64,000 bases of DNA. Origin: Lysobacterales bacterium. GTDB taxonomy: Bacteria; Pseudomonadota; Gammaproteobacteria; Xanthomonadales; SZUA-36. Shown piece after piece: positions 16,077 to 26,400 of this stretch; positions within the stretch are counted from its first letter, which is position 1; each line of letters begins with the position of its first letter. Below the pieces are notes generated by a model that was not told where the DNA came from, searched no databases, and was given only the letters and a program-made list of their open reading frames with translations. The position numbers and the translations under genes were made by a program. The stretch spans positions 1 to 64,000 of the forward strand of contig JABDJL010000123.1 in NCBI GenBank assembly GCA_013002505.1, read 5' to 3'.

Positions 16077-17612
16077 ATGAAAACAACAAGCACGCCACTA
16101 GTACTGATGATTATTGATGGCTGGGGCTATCGGGAGCCCGCCGATGACAATGCCATCAGCCTTGCCAACACCCCCTGCTGGGATCAATTGTGGGCACAAT
16201 CGTCCCATTGCCTGCTCAACACTTCCGGGGAAGCCGTGGGCTTGCCGGCAGGACAAATGGGAAATTCCGAAGTTGGACACATGAATATCGGCGCCGGGCG
16301 CATCGTGTACCAGGACTTCACCCGCATCACCCAGGCGATTTCCGACGGCAGTTTTTTTGAAAATCCAGCCCTTACAGAAGCCATGGATGTATGCCGGGCC
16401 AATCAGGGAACGGTGCATATCATGGGGCTGTTGTCCCCCGGTGGCGTACACAGCCATGACGATCATTTTCTGGCCACCGTTGACATGGCGCAGCAACGGG
16501 GCATTAACAGTATTGCCGTGCACGGGTTTCTCGATGGCCGCGATACGCCGCCACGCAGTGCCCAACCATCAATCCGGCGCATGCAGGAAAAACTGGATGA
16601 TATCGAAGGAGCCCGTTTCTGCAGCATCGGTGGCCGCTATTTTGCAATGGACCGTGATCAGCGCTGGGAGCGGATTGAGCAGGCGTACCGGGCCATCAGC
16701 AAAGCAGAATCGGAACTGCACGCGGACAGCGCCACCGAGTCTTTGCAACAAGCGTATGAGCGTGAAGAAAATGACGAATTCGTGCAGCCAACGATCATTG
16801 GCGACTACCAGGGCATGGCAGACGGCGACCTGGTGATCTTTGTCAATTTCCGCGCTGACCGGGCCCGGCAGTTGTCACGGGCGTTTGTGGAAACTGACTT
16901 TGAAGGCTTTGAGAGACCGTCCCTGGCGTTGTCGGGCTTCGTCACCATGACCGAGTACATTGAAGGCTTGCCGGCGCGCGTCGCATTTCCGCCCGAGGAC
17001 CTGAAGCAGACCCTCGGAGAAGTGCTTTCACAGCACGGACTGCGCCAGTTGCGAATCGCCGAAACGGAAAAGTATGCGCATGTCACTTTTTTCCTGAATG
17101 GCGGGCGTGAGCAGGCTTTTGAAGGGGAGCAACGCATACTGGTACCCTCACCGAAGGTTGCCACTTACGACCTGCAGCCCGAGATGAGTGCGCCGGAACT
17201 TTCCGAGAAGCTGGACGAAGCGATTCGTTCCGGACAATTCGATGTGATTATTTGCAACGTGGCCAACCCCGACATGGTCGGACACAGCGGCAAACTGGAT
17301 GCAGCCATCAAGGCCGTCGAAGCGGTGGACGATGTCCTTGGGACGGTCGCGCAGGCGATTCGCGACAGTGGCGGAGAATTACTGATTACATCTGATCACG
17401 GTAACGTCGAGCAAATGCGGGATGACTCGACCGGCCAGACGCACACCGCCCATACCACCAACCCCGTGCCGTTCGTGCACTTTGGCAGCAAATCCACGGC
17501 GCGTGAACACGGTGCGCTGCGCGATATTGCACCCACCATGCTGTACTTGCTCGATATGGAGGCGCCGTCGGAAATGAGCGGGGCAACCCTTTTGAAACTC
17601 GACGAACGGTGA
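16077..17612 (+). CDS. gpmI: 2,3-bisphosphoglycerate-independent phosphoglycerate mutase
   Basis: A 511-residue manganese enzyme that interconverts 3- and 2-phosphoglycerate in glycolysis/gluconeogenesis. The N-terminal metal site LMIIDGWGYR and the nucleophile Ser64 in QMGNSEVGHMNIGAGR are present, as are HGFLDGRDTPP and the C-terminal metal block LLITSDHGNVEQM with TAHTTNPVPF. The ATG at 16077 aligns with family starts; the frame extends upstream to 16002 without family similarity. The stop overlaps the GTG of envC (GTGA), giving translational coupling. Confidence 0.95.
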   Translation: MKTTSTPLVLMIIDGWGYREPADDNAISLANTPCWDQLWAQSSHCLLNTSGEAVGLPAGQMGNSEVGHMNIGAGRIVYQDFTRITQAISDGSFFENPALTEAMDVCRANQGTVHIMGLLSPGGVHSHDDHFLATVDMAQQRGINSIAVHGFLDGRDTPPRSAQPSIRRMQEKLDDIEGARFCSIGGRYFAMDRDQRWERIEQAYRAISKAESELHADSATESLQQAYEREENDEFVQPTIIGDYQGMADGDLVIFVNFRADRARQLSRAFVETDFEGFERPSLALSGFVTMTEYIEGLPARVAFPPEDLKQTLGEVLSQHGLRQLRIAETEKYAHVTFFLNGGREQAFEGEQRILVPSPKVATYDLQPEMSAPELSEKLDEAIRSGQFDVIICNVANPDMVGHSGKLDAAIKAVEAVDDVLGTVAQAIRDSGGELLITSDHGNVEQMRDDSTGQTHTAHTTNPVPFVHFGSKSTAREHGALRDIAPTMLYLLDMEAPSEMSGATLLKLDER

Positions 17613-18784
17613 GCCCCAGGCCGGCGACAGTTCACGGCGCTGCCTTGCGCAATTTGCTGTTGTGCTGGTTAATCGGGTTCGCGCCGTTGGCTATCGTGGC
17701 CCAGGAAAACCTTAGTCGCGACGAGGTGGAACAACAACTGGAATCACTGCAGGCGGATATCACACGCCTGCAGCATGAACTGGAGTCCGCGCGCTCCGAG
17801 TATTCCCGCGAACAACGCAGCCTGAAGTCGCTGGACCTGGACATCCAGCGCATTGCGCTCGCCTTGCGAGAACTGGCGGAACAACGGGCCGGGCACGAGG
17901 GCGAGCTGACAAGGCTGGAAAAAGAACGGAACCAATACCTCTCCAGTCTCAAGGCTCGTAAAATCGCACTCAGCGAACAGGTTGTCGCTGCTTATCAATT
18001 GGGCCGTGAATCCCGCCTTAAGCTGTTACTGAATCAGGATGACCCGGACCGGGTAGGCAGGATGCTTGCGTACTATGATTATGTCAGCAAGGCGCAGGCC
18101 GGCCAAATCAGGGAATTACGCGAGGCGCTCGAAACGCTGGACCGCATGCAGGCGGACATTGACGCGCAACTCATTGCACTGAACGAGGTCGAACAGCAGC
18201 ATATCGAGGAATCGAACCAGCTGCAGTCAAAGCGGCTGAAACGCGCCGAGGCAGTGTCCGCGCTGGCGAACCGGATAGGCAGCAGCGAGGCAAGACTGTC
18301 AGAATTGCAACAGAATCGCAGTGACCTCGAAGCACTGCTCGACCGACTGGGCGAGGCACTGGCAGATATTCCCAGTGAAATTGGGGATTACCGGACGGCC
18401 TCTGAGTTGCGGGGATCGCTTCCTTTGCCTGTGAGCGGGCGTGTTTTGCATGCTTTTGGACAAACCCGGATGGGCGGCATGAGCTGGCACGGTTGGTTGA
18501 TCGAAGCCCGGGCCGGCTCAGAAGTCAGGGCCATCGCTTACGGCCGGGTGGCGTATGCCGACTGGTTACGGGGTTATGGACTATTGCTAATTATTGACCA
18601 TGGAGAGGGCATTATGAGCCTTTACGGCAATAACGAGAGCCTGTTGTTCGACGTTGGTGACTGGGTTTTGCCGGGCGCCGTCGTCAGCACAGTAGGTACT
18701 GCCAACAGCGGAGGGCAAGGGCTCTACTTCGAACTGCGTAACCAGGGTAAGGCCGTCGATCCGGCGACCTGGATCCAACGATGA
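17609..18784 (+). CDS. envC: Murein hydrolase activator EnvC
   Basis: A 391-residue periplasmic protein: signal peptide (residues 1-31), a long coiled coil at about 35-260 rich in Glu/Gln/Leu heptads, and a C-terminal LytM (M23) domain at about 275-390. The LytM domain is degenerate: HGWLIEA lacks the metal-binding Asp, YGNNESL replaces the usual Y-x-H, and LYFELRN replaces HxH. As in E. coli EnvC it should not cut peptidoglycan itself but activate amidases at the division site. GTG start inside the gpmI stop. The gene order gpmI-envC-ctpA is conserved in gammaproteobacteria. Confidence 0.92.
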   Translation: MSPRPATVHGAALRNLLLCWLIGFAPLAIVAQENLSRDEVEQQLESLQADITRLQHELESARSEYSREQRSLKSLDLDIQRIALALRELAEQRAGHEGELTRLEKERNQYLSSLKARKIALSEQVVAAYQLGRESRLKLLLNQDDPDRVGRMLAYYDYVSKAQAGQIRELREALETLDRMQADIDAQLIALNEVEQQHIEESNQLQSKRLKRAEAVSALANRIGSSEARLSELQQNRSDLEALLDRLGEALADIPSEIGDYRTASELRGSLPLPVSGRVLHAFGQTRMGGMSWHGWLIEARAGSEVRAIAYGRVAYADWLRGYGLLLIIDHGEGIMSLYGNNESLLFDVGDWVLPGAVVSTVGTANSGGQGLYFELRNQGKAVDPATWIQR

Positions 18785-18794
18785 GTCAGGCTGG

Positions 18795-19964
18795 ATGATT
18801 ATGAAAACGAAAGTATTTGCGCTTTGCCTTGCCCTGGCCAACCCGTTCGCATTGGCGGATGAATTACCGCCGAACCGGGCCCTGACGCTGGAAGACCTGC
18901 GAACGTTTACAGACGTGTTCGACCAGGTGCGCAATCATTTTGTAGAACCTCGTGATGAGCATGCTTTATTGATGGCGGCAATCGAGGGCATGGTCAGCAC
19001 GCTGGACCCCTGGTCGGAGTTCATGACGCCGGACGAGTTTCGTGAATTCGACAATACCGCGGCGGGGCGCTACGGCGGAATCGGTGTCAATATCGGTATC
19101 CGCAACCGACGGCTGGTCGTGGACCACGTCAACCCCCTGGGACCCGCATTTCGAAATGGCGTGAAGACAGGCGATCTGATTCTTGCCGTCGATGATGTAC
19201 CGGTGAAGGGACGCCGGCTTTCCGAGTCCATGGATGCCCTGCTGGGTGAAGCCGGGTCAGTGGTGCGGGTCGAGGTCATGACGCCCGGCGAGGAATCGAG
19301 GCAACTTGAATTTGAGCGGGAATATCTCGACGTGGCCAGCGTTTTCAGTGCCATTCGCGAGGGCGTGGGACTGGTGCGCATCAGCCACTTTACCCGCCAG
19401 AGTGATGAAGAGCTGAAAAAAGTTCTGAAGTACCTGGTCGAGGACCACGGCACCGACCTGGAGGGCCTGGTCTTGGACCTTCGCGCTAATCCCGGTGGCG
19501 TCATCCAGTCGGCGGTTGCGATGGCTGACAGCTTTCTCGACGACGGCCTGATCGTGTTTACCAACAGCCGCTATTCGCCAAGCCGGCTCGAGGTCTACGC
19601 TGAAAAAGGTCAATGGTCCCCGCACACCGGGATCGCAGTGCTCGTCGACCACAATACGGCGTCGGCCGCAGAAGTGCTGGCCGGTGCGTTGAAAGATCGC
19701 GGACGTGCTGTCGTGATTGGCGAGAAAACCTATGGCAAAGGCTCGATCCAGTCGATATTGAACATGCGTAACGGCGCGGCACTTAAGCTAACCACGGCAC
19801 ACTATTACACCCCTTCAGGCGCGACCATTCATGAACGCGGTATCGAGCCGGACATTGAAGTGGACTTGTCGGTCATGGAAGCACCCGAAAGCCTCCAGGC
19901 GCCGGGTGATGACCCGGTTATCGGAAAGGCAATTGAAATTCTGAAAAACGGTCAAAAAACCTGA
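18795..19964 (+). CDS. ctpA: S41 family C-terminal processing peptidase
   Basis: A 389-residue periplasmic serine protease. Signal peptide (about residues 1-21), an N-terminal helical region, a PDZ domain at about 85-170 (GGIGVNIGI, then NGVKTGDLILAVDDV) and the S41 catalytic core. The Ser/Lys dyad is intact: Ser290 in TASAAEVLAG and Lys315 in TYGKGSIQ, 25 residues apart as in the Prc family. Relatives trim or degrade envelope proteins, including peptidoglycan hydrolases. An alternative ATG at 18801 is equally possible. It follows envC by 10 bases. Confidence 0.93.
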   Translation: MIMKTKVFALCLALANPFALADELPPNRALTLEDLRTFTDVFDQVRNHFVEPRDEHALLMAAIEGMVSTLDPWSEFMTPDEFREFDNTAAGRYGGIGVNIGIRNRRLVVDHVNPLGPAFRNGVKTGDLILAVDDVPVKGRRLSESMDALLGEAGSVVRVEVMTPGEESRQLEFEREYLDVASVFSAIREGVGLVRISHFTRQSDEELKKVLKYLVEDHGTDLEGLVLDLRANPGGVIQSAVAMADSFLDDGLIVFTNSRYSPSRLEVYAEKGQWSPHTGIAVLVDHNTASAAEVLAGALKDRGRAVVIGEKTYGKGSIQSILNMRNGAALKLTTAHYYTPSGATIHERGIEPDIEVDLSVMEAPESLQAPGDDPVIGKAIEILKNGQKT

Positions 19965-19983
19965 AGACTTACCCGGCCCGGGC

Positions 19984-20313
19984 TCAGGAATTGCTGCGCC
20001 CGGGTGGCGATAAGGGGAATGGAGTTACTTTTTCACCGCTTTCGCGGTCACGGATCACGGCCTGTCCACGCTTGTTGACCCTTTCGATGCTCAGGACGCT
20101 GTGTAATGGCAGGAACAAGGCTTCAACCCCTTCGAATTCATCACGCATCCTCTCCTCTGTAGGGTCTACGACGACTGCATCCTGGTCCCCAAATACCAAT
20201 TCATTGAGTTCGACAAAACCCCACATCGTAACGGTGTTCACGTCACGACAATACATCTCGTAAACCTTCCCGTGCTTTAAAAAAGCAACCCGGTATATTT
20301 CATTCCTGGCCAT
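19984..20313 (-). CDS. DUF1820 family protein
   Basis: A 109-residue soluble protein of the DUF1820 family, widespread in gammaproteobacteria and of unknown function. The conserved N-terminal half reads EIYRVAFLKHGKVYEMYCRDV and continues GFVELNELVFG. The C-terminus is charged and proline-ended. It is the last gene of the tight leftward run beginning with putA, 12 bases after the rhomboid gene, and is convergent with ctpA (19 bases apart). An inverted repeat of 7-bp arms (CCCGGGC/GCCCGGG) lies over its last codons. Confidence 0.85.
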   Translation of the reverse strand: MARNEIYRVAFLKHGKVYEMYCRDVNTVTMWGFVELNELVFGDQDAVVVDPTEERMRDEFEGVEALFLPLHSVLSIERVNKRGQAVIRDRESGEKVTPFPLSPPGRSNS

Positions 20314-20325
20314 GTCTCCGCCTTT

Positions 20326-21012
20326 CTAGAACCTGAATTGGGCTATCGCTCGCGCCAGCAGGGCAAACATCAGGCCGAGCATGAAGCCCGCCAGGTGTGT
20401 CCACCACGCTACCGCTCCTGAAATGGGGCCAAAAGCAGAATAAACCAACTGCAGGGTGAACCATGAGCCGATTACCAGCAGCGCGGGTACGCGGGCAAAC
20501 TGAAGATAGACACCGAGCGGCAGGAACAAGCCAATGCGGCTGGCAGGAAACAGGCCAAGATAGGTGCCTACAACGGCCGATACGGCGCCGCTGGATCCAA
20601 TGATAGGGGTACCCAGGTCGGGAACGCGCAGCGCCACCACGATATGCGCCAACGCACCCCCGAGCACGAATACCGAAACCATGAATAATGCGCCGAGCTT
20701 TTGTTCCACCTTGACACCGAACACCCACAGGTAAGCCAGATTTCCGGCAAGGTGGAGCCAGCCCGAGTGCAAAAACAATGAGAGCAACAATGTTGCACCG
20801 TGACGACCAAACCACTGGATCACGCTGAATTCTTCAAGACCGGAGGTCCGGCCAGGCACGACACCGGCGACCTCGATCAAGATTTGCTGCTCGAGGGGTG
20901 TGAGAAAGGTGTAGGCAAGTTTGACCATCACGCAGAGCAGCGAAATGGCAACAATGATCCATGGCACCGGTGGCGGTGTCTTGGACCAGTTAGAAACGAT
21001 TCCGGAATTCAA
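20326..21012 (-). CDS. Rhomboid family intramembrane serine protease
   Basis: A 228-residue membrane protease with six or so membrane segments. The first-loop motif HSGWLHLAGNLAYLWVFG, the catalytic serine in GSSGAVSA and the catalytic histidine in WWTHLAGFMLG are all present. Family members cut transmembrane substrates within the bilayer; the substrate here is unknown. It sits 9 bases after gspB and 12 before DUF1820 on the same strand. I considered a rhombosortase (partner of GlyGly-CTERM proteins), but no GlyGly-CTERM protein is visible in the window. Confidence 0.92.
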   Translation of the reverse strand: MNSGIVSNWSKTPPPVPWIIVAISLLCVMVKLAYTFLTPLEQQILIEVAGVVPGRTSGLEEFSVIQWFGRHGATLLLSLFLHSGWLHLAGNLAYLWVFGVKVEQKLGALFMVSVFVLGGALAHIVVALRVPDLGTPIIGSSGAVSAVVGTYLGLFPASRIGLFLPLGVYLQFARVPALLVIGSWFTLQLVYSAFGPISGAVAWWTHLAGFMLGLMFALLARAIAQFRF

Positions 21013-21021
21013 GCGAGTCGC

Positions 21022-21819
21022 TTAACGGCTGACCAGGAACTGGTAAAGGCGATAACTGAACACCACGCCTTCTCGCCGAATCTCCCTGATAACCAGGCCT
21101 TGCTGGGGCTCATCGCCCTCGATCCAGCGTTTTCCGTTCATCAGGATAAACCGGTCTTCCGCGCGTTCAGCAAATACCAACACGCTGATTTTCATTTCCA
21201 CCAGGTCGCTGCGAACGCTCTCGGGCAATTCCCAGACATGGATCAGGCCCGGCCTTGCCGGCTGAAAATCATGCGATTGCGAGTCTTGATCATTAGTCAG
21301 GCGCGCCGGGTCGTTGCTTACCGATTCGGTGCTTGGGGCGGTCGGCGGATTTTGCGGTCTTTCCATCGTGACCGCGGAAGCCTGCGCGTCGGACAATGAT
21401 TCGTCAGGCGAAGTTGCCTGTCGGTCCAATTGGCTGGCTTCGGCCGGTGACTCCAGTCGTTCCACCGGGGTCCTGTCGATGGTCAGCCTGACACTGTCCG
21501 TGCTTGGGCCGGCTGAGACAGATCTGTCGGGGTCAGCAGGCCCTACACTTGCAGCGCCCGGCATCAGTGCTGGCTCCGATGGTTGAGCTGATTCACCCGC
21601 GGCGGCGGCTTCTGCCTGGCTCTCGGCCTGCGGTTCGCGGCCGGTCCAGCCGTACCATGCCAGCAACAGCAGCAATGGCAGAAGAACAAGCAGGATTAAT
21701 CCAACCCAACGCGGCGTGCCTGCCTGCCGGGCATGGTGTTCTGCAGCATGGATGGTGGGCGCCGATCCCTGTTTCTTGAGATCTTCTGATTTGCGCAGTG
21801 CATCAAGCAGGTATGACAT
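21022..21819 (-). CDS. gspB: Type II secretion accessory protein GspB
   Basis: A 265-residue bitopic protein. The short cytoplasmic MSYLLDALRKSEDLKKQ segment at the start is a GspB hallmark; one membrane helix at about 40-58 follows, then a Pro/Ala/Ser-rich linker at about 65-175 and a compact C-terminal GspB domain with IHVWELPESVRSDLVEMKISVLVF. GspB works with GspA to place the secretin in the outer membrane through the peptidoglycan. It lies 9 bases after gspA. The core gspC-O genes are not in the window. Confidence 0.88.
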   Translation of the reverse strand: MSYLLDALRKSEDLKKQGSAPTIHAAEHHARQAGTPRWVGLILLVLLPLLLLLAWYGWTGREPQAESQAEAAAAGESAQPSEPALMPGAASVGPADPDRSVSAGPSTDSVRLTIDRTPVERLESPAEASQLDRQATSPDESLSDAQASAVTMERPQNPPTAPSTESVSNDPARLTNDQDSQSHDFQPARPGLIHVWELPESVRSDLVEMKISVLVFAERAEDRFILMNGKRWIEGDEPQQGLVIREIRREGVVFSYRLYQFLVSR

Positions 21820-21828
21820 CGGGCCCTC

Positions 21829-23448
21829 CTACCACTCCTCGAGCAGGCGCGGCCGGCTGATCGATGGCCGCATCAGGTAGAGTAACGTACGGGGGCCGAC
21901 TATTCCGTCTGTGTCGAGACCATTTCTTTGCTGAAACCGAATCAGCCATTGTTCAAATTCGATTCCGAACTCGGCGGGGCCACGGTACGCGGGCTTGCTA
22001 CGGCCGGCCAACTCAAGCACCGTTTGTACGGCGGGACCGGATTGGCCTCGACTGATCTCGCGTGGCCAGTTTGCAGCCTGGGGCCAGGCCACGAAATACG
22101 CGCCCAGCCATTTTTGTTCGACCAGGTTGCGCTGGTGTTCCCGGCGGGTTACCGAAGCGCCCACCAAAACCGTTTCGCTGTTCAGACCCTGTAGCAACAA
22201 CAATGATTCACCGTCAGCCTGCAATTGCAGGACAACCGGCAACCCCAACTGCCTGATTCGCGCGTAGCTTCCGTTTTCCCTGAGGCACGACCAGCCACCG
22301 GAGATTTCTCCCGATCGGCAGGCCCGCGCAATGGCGCCGGCATCGGAGCTGTCTCCCCACAGCGACGCCAGGCCCTGCCATGCCGCCTGGTGCTGTATTT
22401 GCAGCCAGTCCGCGTCAAGCATCAGCGGCGGGGCCGCGGTTGTAGCACGCTCGACGTCATCGTTGGCCACTGCTTCAACGGTTGCTTCTTGCATGGCCGG
22501 CCCAGCGGCCTGTACCGGGCCGCCTGGCGATCCGCCTGGCTCGCTATCCAGCATCCACCACGCGACCAGGGCGAGCAACAGCCCGGTCGTTGCCGCCGCG
22601 AACCAGGGCCAGCGCTGACGCCGCGCGCCGGGTTCGCCCAGCTGGATTTCGTCAGCAGCAGCATGCACGAGTTGTGCATTGATGTCTGCACGCTCACTGG
22701 CAAACGCGGCCAGCATCGCGCGGTCGGCAATAATATTGATCAAACGCGGCACCCCGTGAGATCGCTGAAACAAGGCCCGCATTGCATTCTTGCGGAATGG
22801 GTTTCTTTGGCCGCCGGCGACCTTGATTCGATGCGCAACATAAGCTGCAGCGTCGGCAGAACCCAGCGGCGTCAGGTGGTAACGCGCCGTGATCCGCTGT
22901 GCCAGCTGTCTCAAGGAACGGCGCTGCAGCAGTTCGCGCAATTCCGGCTGACCGAGCAGAACGATCTGCAACAACTTTTGTTTGCTGGTTTCCAGATTAG
23001 TCAGCAGGCGGACCTGCTCAAGGGACTCGGGACTGAGATTCTGTGCTTCGTCGATAACGACCACCACGCGTTCGCCGCACTGGTGAGCGGTCAGAAGATA
23101 CCCATTGAGCCGGTCAACCAGTTGTTTGCTGCTGCTTTCGACCCCCGCCGTGTCGATTTCCAGCTCCTCGCATATGGCGGCCAGCAATTCCGATGGAGAC
23201 ATCAGCGGGTTCAGGATCAACGCGATATGGGTGCCTTCCGGAACCTGCTCAAGCAGGCAGCGACAGAGCGTGGTCTTGCCTGTTCCCACCTCACCGGTGA
23301 GCTGCACAAAACCCCCGCTGCCGCCCTGGCCGACGCCGTACAGCAGGTGTGCCAGCGCATCCCTATGGCGGGGGCTCAGGTATACAAAAGCCGGATCAGG
23401 CGTGATCGAAAACGGTGGCTCGGCAAGGCCAAAATACTTCAGATACAC
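21829..23448 (-). CDS. gspA: ExeA/GspA-type AAA ATPase with peptidoglycan-binding domain
   Basis: A 539-residue protein. The N-terminal AAA domain (about 1-270) has Walker A GEVGTGKTTL and Walker B VVVVIDEAQNL. A membrane helix at about 282-300 is followed by a linker and C-terminal periplasmic region, which ends in a peptidoglycan-binding fold (FQQRNGLDTDGIVGPRTL). This matches GspA/ExeA, which with GspB modifies or senses the wall for type II secretin assembly. It begins 12 bases after the putA stop, so it is likely read from the putA transcript. Confidence 0.9.
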   Translation of the reverse strand: MYLKYFGLAEPPFSITPDPAFVYLSPRHRDALAHLLYGVGQGGSGGFVQLTGEVGTGKTTLCRCLLEQVPEGTHIALILNPLMSPSELLAAICEELEIDTAGVESSSKQLVDRLNGYLLTAHQCGERVVVVIDEAQNLSPESLEQVRLLTNLETSKQKLLQIVLLGQPELRELLQRRSLRQLAQRITARYHLTPLGSADAAAYVAHRIKVAGGQRNPFRKNAMRALFQRSHGVPRLINIIADRAMLAAFASERADINAQLVHAAADEIQLGEPGARRQRWPWFAAATTGLLLALVAWWMLDSEPGGSPGGPVQAAGPAMQEATVEAVANDDVERATTAAPPLMLDADWLQIQHQAAWQGLASLWGDSSDAGAIARACRSGEISGGWSCLRENGSYARIRQLGLPVVLQLQADGESLLLLQGLNSETVLVGASVTRREHQRNLVEQKWLGAYFVAWPQAANWPREISRGQSGPAVQTVLELAGRSKPAYRGPAEFGIEFEQWLIRFQQRNGLDTDGIVGPRTLLYLMRPSISRPRLLEEW

Positions 23449-23460
23449 GGCAATCCCGGC

Positions 23461-26400
23461 TCAGTCTTCCATTGCCAGCAGGCTGGCATTACCGCCAACC
23501 GCCGCCGTGTTGACCGTCAGTGTGCGTTCGGTAGCGAAGCGTTGCAGGTAGTGAGGACCACCGGCTTTCGGGCCTGTTCCCGAGAGCCCTTCGCCTCCAA
23601 ACGGCTGAACCCCCACGACCGCACCGGTCATCGTGCGGTTGACGTAACAGTTGCCGACCCTGGCCCTCGATGCGACATGATTTTGTACACCGTCAATCCT
23701 GCTGTGTATGCCAAGTGTCAGACCATAACCCGTGTGGTTGACTTCATCGACCACCCTGTCGAGGTGACGCGATTTGAATCGAATGACATGCAGCACCGGC
23801 CCGAATACTTCCCGGTCCAACTGGCCGATGCTTTCGATTTCGAATGCAACCGGGGCGAAAAAATAGCCATCCAGCGAAGCGGGAAGCGGCGTGCGCGCAA
23901 TCAGCTTGCCCTCGGTTTCCATCTTTCTTGCATGAGCCTCCAGCACCTCCAGCGCCTGTGCGTCGATGACCGGACCGACGTCGGTGGCCAGCATTGCCGG
24001 GTCGCCGACCACCAGTTCCTCCATGGCCCCGGCCAACATCTCGATTACCTTGTCGGCAATATCATCCTGCACATACAGAACCCGCAGCGCCGAACACCGC
24101 TGCCCCGCGCTCAGGAACGCACTGCCAATCACATCCGAAACCACCTGTTCCGGGAGCGCTGAGCTGTCCACCAGCATGGCATTTTGCCCACCAGTCTCGG
24201 CAATCAGCGTAGCCAGGGGCGCATCCCGCGCGGCCAGTGCACGGTTGATCAGCCGGGCCGTCTCGGTAGACCCGGTAAAAGCCACACCACTGATCCGCGG
24301 ATCGGAAGTCAGGCGTGCGCCGACCGTCGCGCCATCGCCGGGTAACAGTTGCAGCGCAGCGTGCGGAATGCCCGCTTCGTGCAACAAGCTGGTGGCCCGG
24401 AAAGCGATCAACGGTGTCTGTTCAGCCGGCTTGGCAATCACCGTGTTTCCGCTCACCAGCGCCGCGCTAACCTGCCCAAGGAATATCGCCAGCGGGAAGT
24501 TCCACGGGCTGATGCAAACAAACACTCCCTTGCCGTGCAGGCTAATCTGGTTGTGCTCACCTGTCGGTCCGGGAAGGATTTGCGCTTGTGCAAACTGCTG
24601 GCGTCCCTGGAGCGCGTAGTAGCGCAGAAAATCAACCGCTTCGCGCACCTCGGCGATGGCGTCTTCAATGGTCTTTCCTGCTTCCCGGACGCACAAAGCC
24701 ATCAACTCTGCCCGATGGCTCTGCAAAAGGTCTGCCGCACGTTCCAACGCTGCTGCCCGGTCGTTGACCGGGGTTGCGTCCCACGAGGGCGCAAATTTGC
24801 AGGCTATCGTGATCGCGCGATCGACCTGTGGCTCAGATGCCTGCGTTACCAGGCCAGTCTGTTTTGATCGCCTGGCAGGGTTCGTGACTTCCAGTGCACT
24901 GCCGGAATCCTCGTCGCCCTCGACCAGCGGTATCGCCTCCCAACGGTGCCTGGCGAATGCCTGCATCTCGACAGCCAGCCGCTCCAGCTCGCTTTCGCAT
25001 GCCAGCAGCAGTCCCTCGGAGTTGCGTCGCGCTTCGCCATACAGGTCCAGTGGCAGCGGAATAGCCGGATGAGCAATGGGGCGTGTTTCGCGCACCTTGG
25101 CGATCGGGTCTTCTGCCACTTTCTCGACCGGCAGTTTTTCATCAACGATGCGGTTCACAAAAGATGTATTGGCGCCATTTTCCAGCAAGCGCCGAACCAG
25201 GTAGGGCAACAAGTCTTCATGGCTGCCCACGGGCGCGTAAACCCTGCATGCATGGTTGAAGCCCGGAGCCTCCATGACTTCGCCATACAGGTCCTCTCCC
25301 ATGCCGTGCAAACGCTGAAATTCATAATCCAGCCGGTCCCCGGCCAATTCCGTGATGATCGCAATGGTGTGCGCATTGTGCGTTGCAAACTGGGGATAAA
25401 ACGCGGTGCGGTTGGCCAGCACGCGGCGCACGCACGCAATGAAGGAAACATCCGTATTGGCCTTGCGCGTGAAGACCGGATAGCCGGGATGGCCTTCTAC
25501 CTGCGCATGTTTAATCTCCGAATCCCAGTAAGCGCCTTTGACCAGCCGCACCGGGATGCGATGCCCGGTTTCGGTGGCCAGACCGGCGAGCGCGTCAAAC
25601 ACCGCCATGGACATCTTGTGGTAGGTCTGAACCGCCAATCCGAAACCGTCCCAACCCTCCAATGCGGGGTTCCTGAGTACGCGAGCGAATAAATCGAGAT
25701 TGGTCAACAGGCGGTCTGCTTCCTCGGCATCCACCGTCAGTCCCACTTCGTGCTCGCGTGCCATTGTCGCCAGGCGAACCAGGCGCGGGGTCAATTCTTC
25801 GACAACGCGTTGGCGCTGTGAAAACTCGAATCGCGGGTGCAGGGCGGACAACTTCACTGAAATGCTGGGCGCCGTGAAAATATCACCGTCGTGAGGAAAC
25901 TTTCCCAGTGCCCGGATTCCCTCACGATAGGAATCCAGGTATCGATCCGCGTCTTTGGCCGTCATCGCGGCCTCGCCAAGCATGTCGAACGAGTAACGGT
26001 AGATCCGGTTTTTCTTCTTGGAAGCCCGCTCCATGGCTTCCTTGATGTTGCGGCCCATGACATATTGAAAACCCATGATACGCATGGCCTGGCGGATGGC
26101 GGTCCGAACAACGGGCTCACCACTGCGATTGATCATGCGCCCCAGGGTGCGGGTAAGGTTGTTTTGAGTGCTCTCTCCAAGCTGTACCAGCTTGCCCGTC
26201 AACATCAGGCCCCAGGTCGAGGCATTGACGAAAATGGAGGAACTGCGTCCGAGGTGCGATTCCCAGTCGGCCGCTGAAAGCTTGTCGGCAATCAGCTTCT
26301 CTGCGGTATCGTCATCCGGAATTCGCAACAACGCTTCGGCCAGGCACATCAGCACCACGCCCTCCTCAGACGACAGGTCATACTCCTGCATGAATGCCTC

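Noticed and set aside
19977-20010. A 7-bp-arm inverted repeat (CCCGGGC/GCCCGGG) at the ctpA/DUF1820 junction as terminator
   Set aside because: It lies within DUF1820 codons and lacks a T run on either side.
22225-24162. A 645-codon open frame on the plus strand antisense to gspA and putA
   Set aside because: It spans two genes with clear domains on the other strand, has no recognisable motif, no ribosome site and atypical composition; a shadow of GC-rich codon use.
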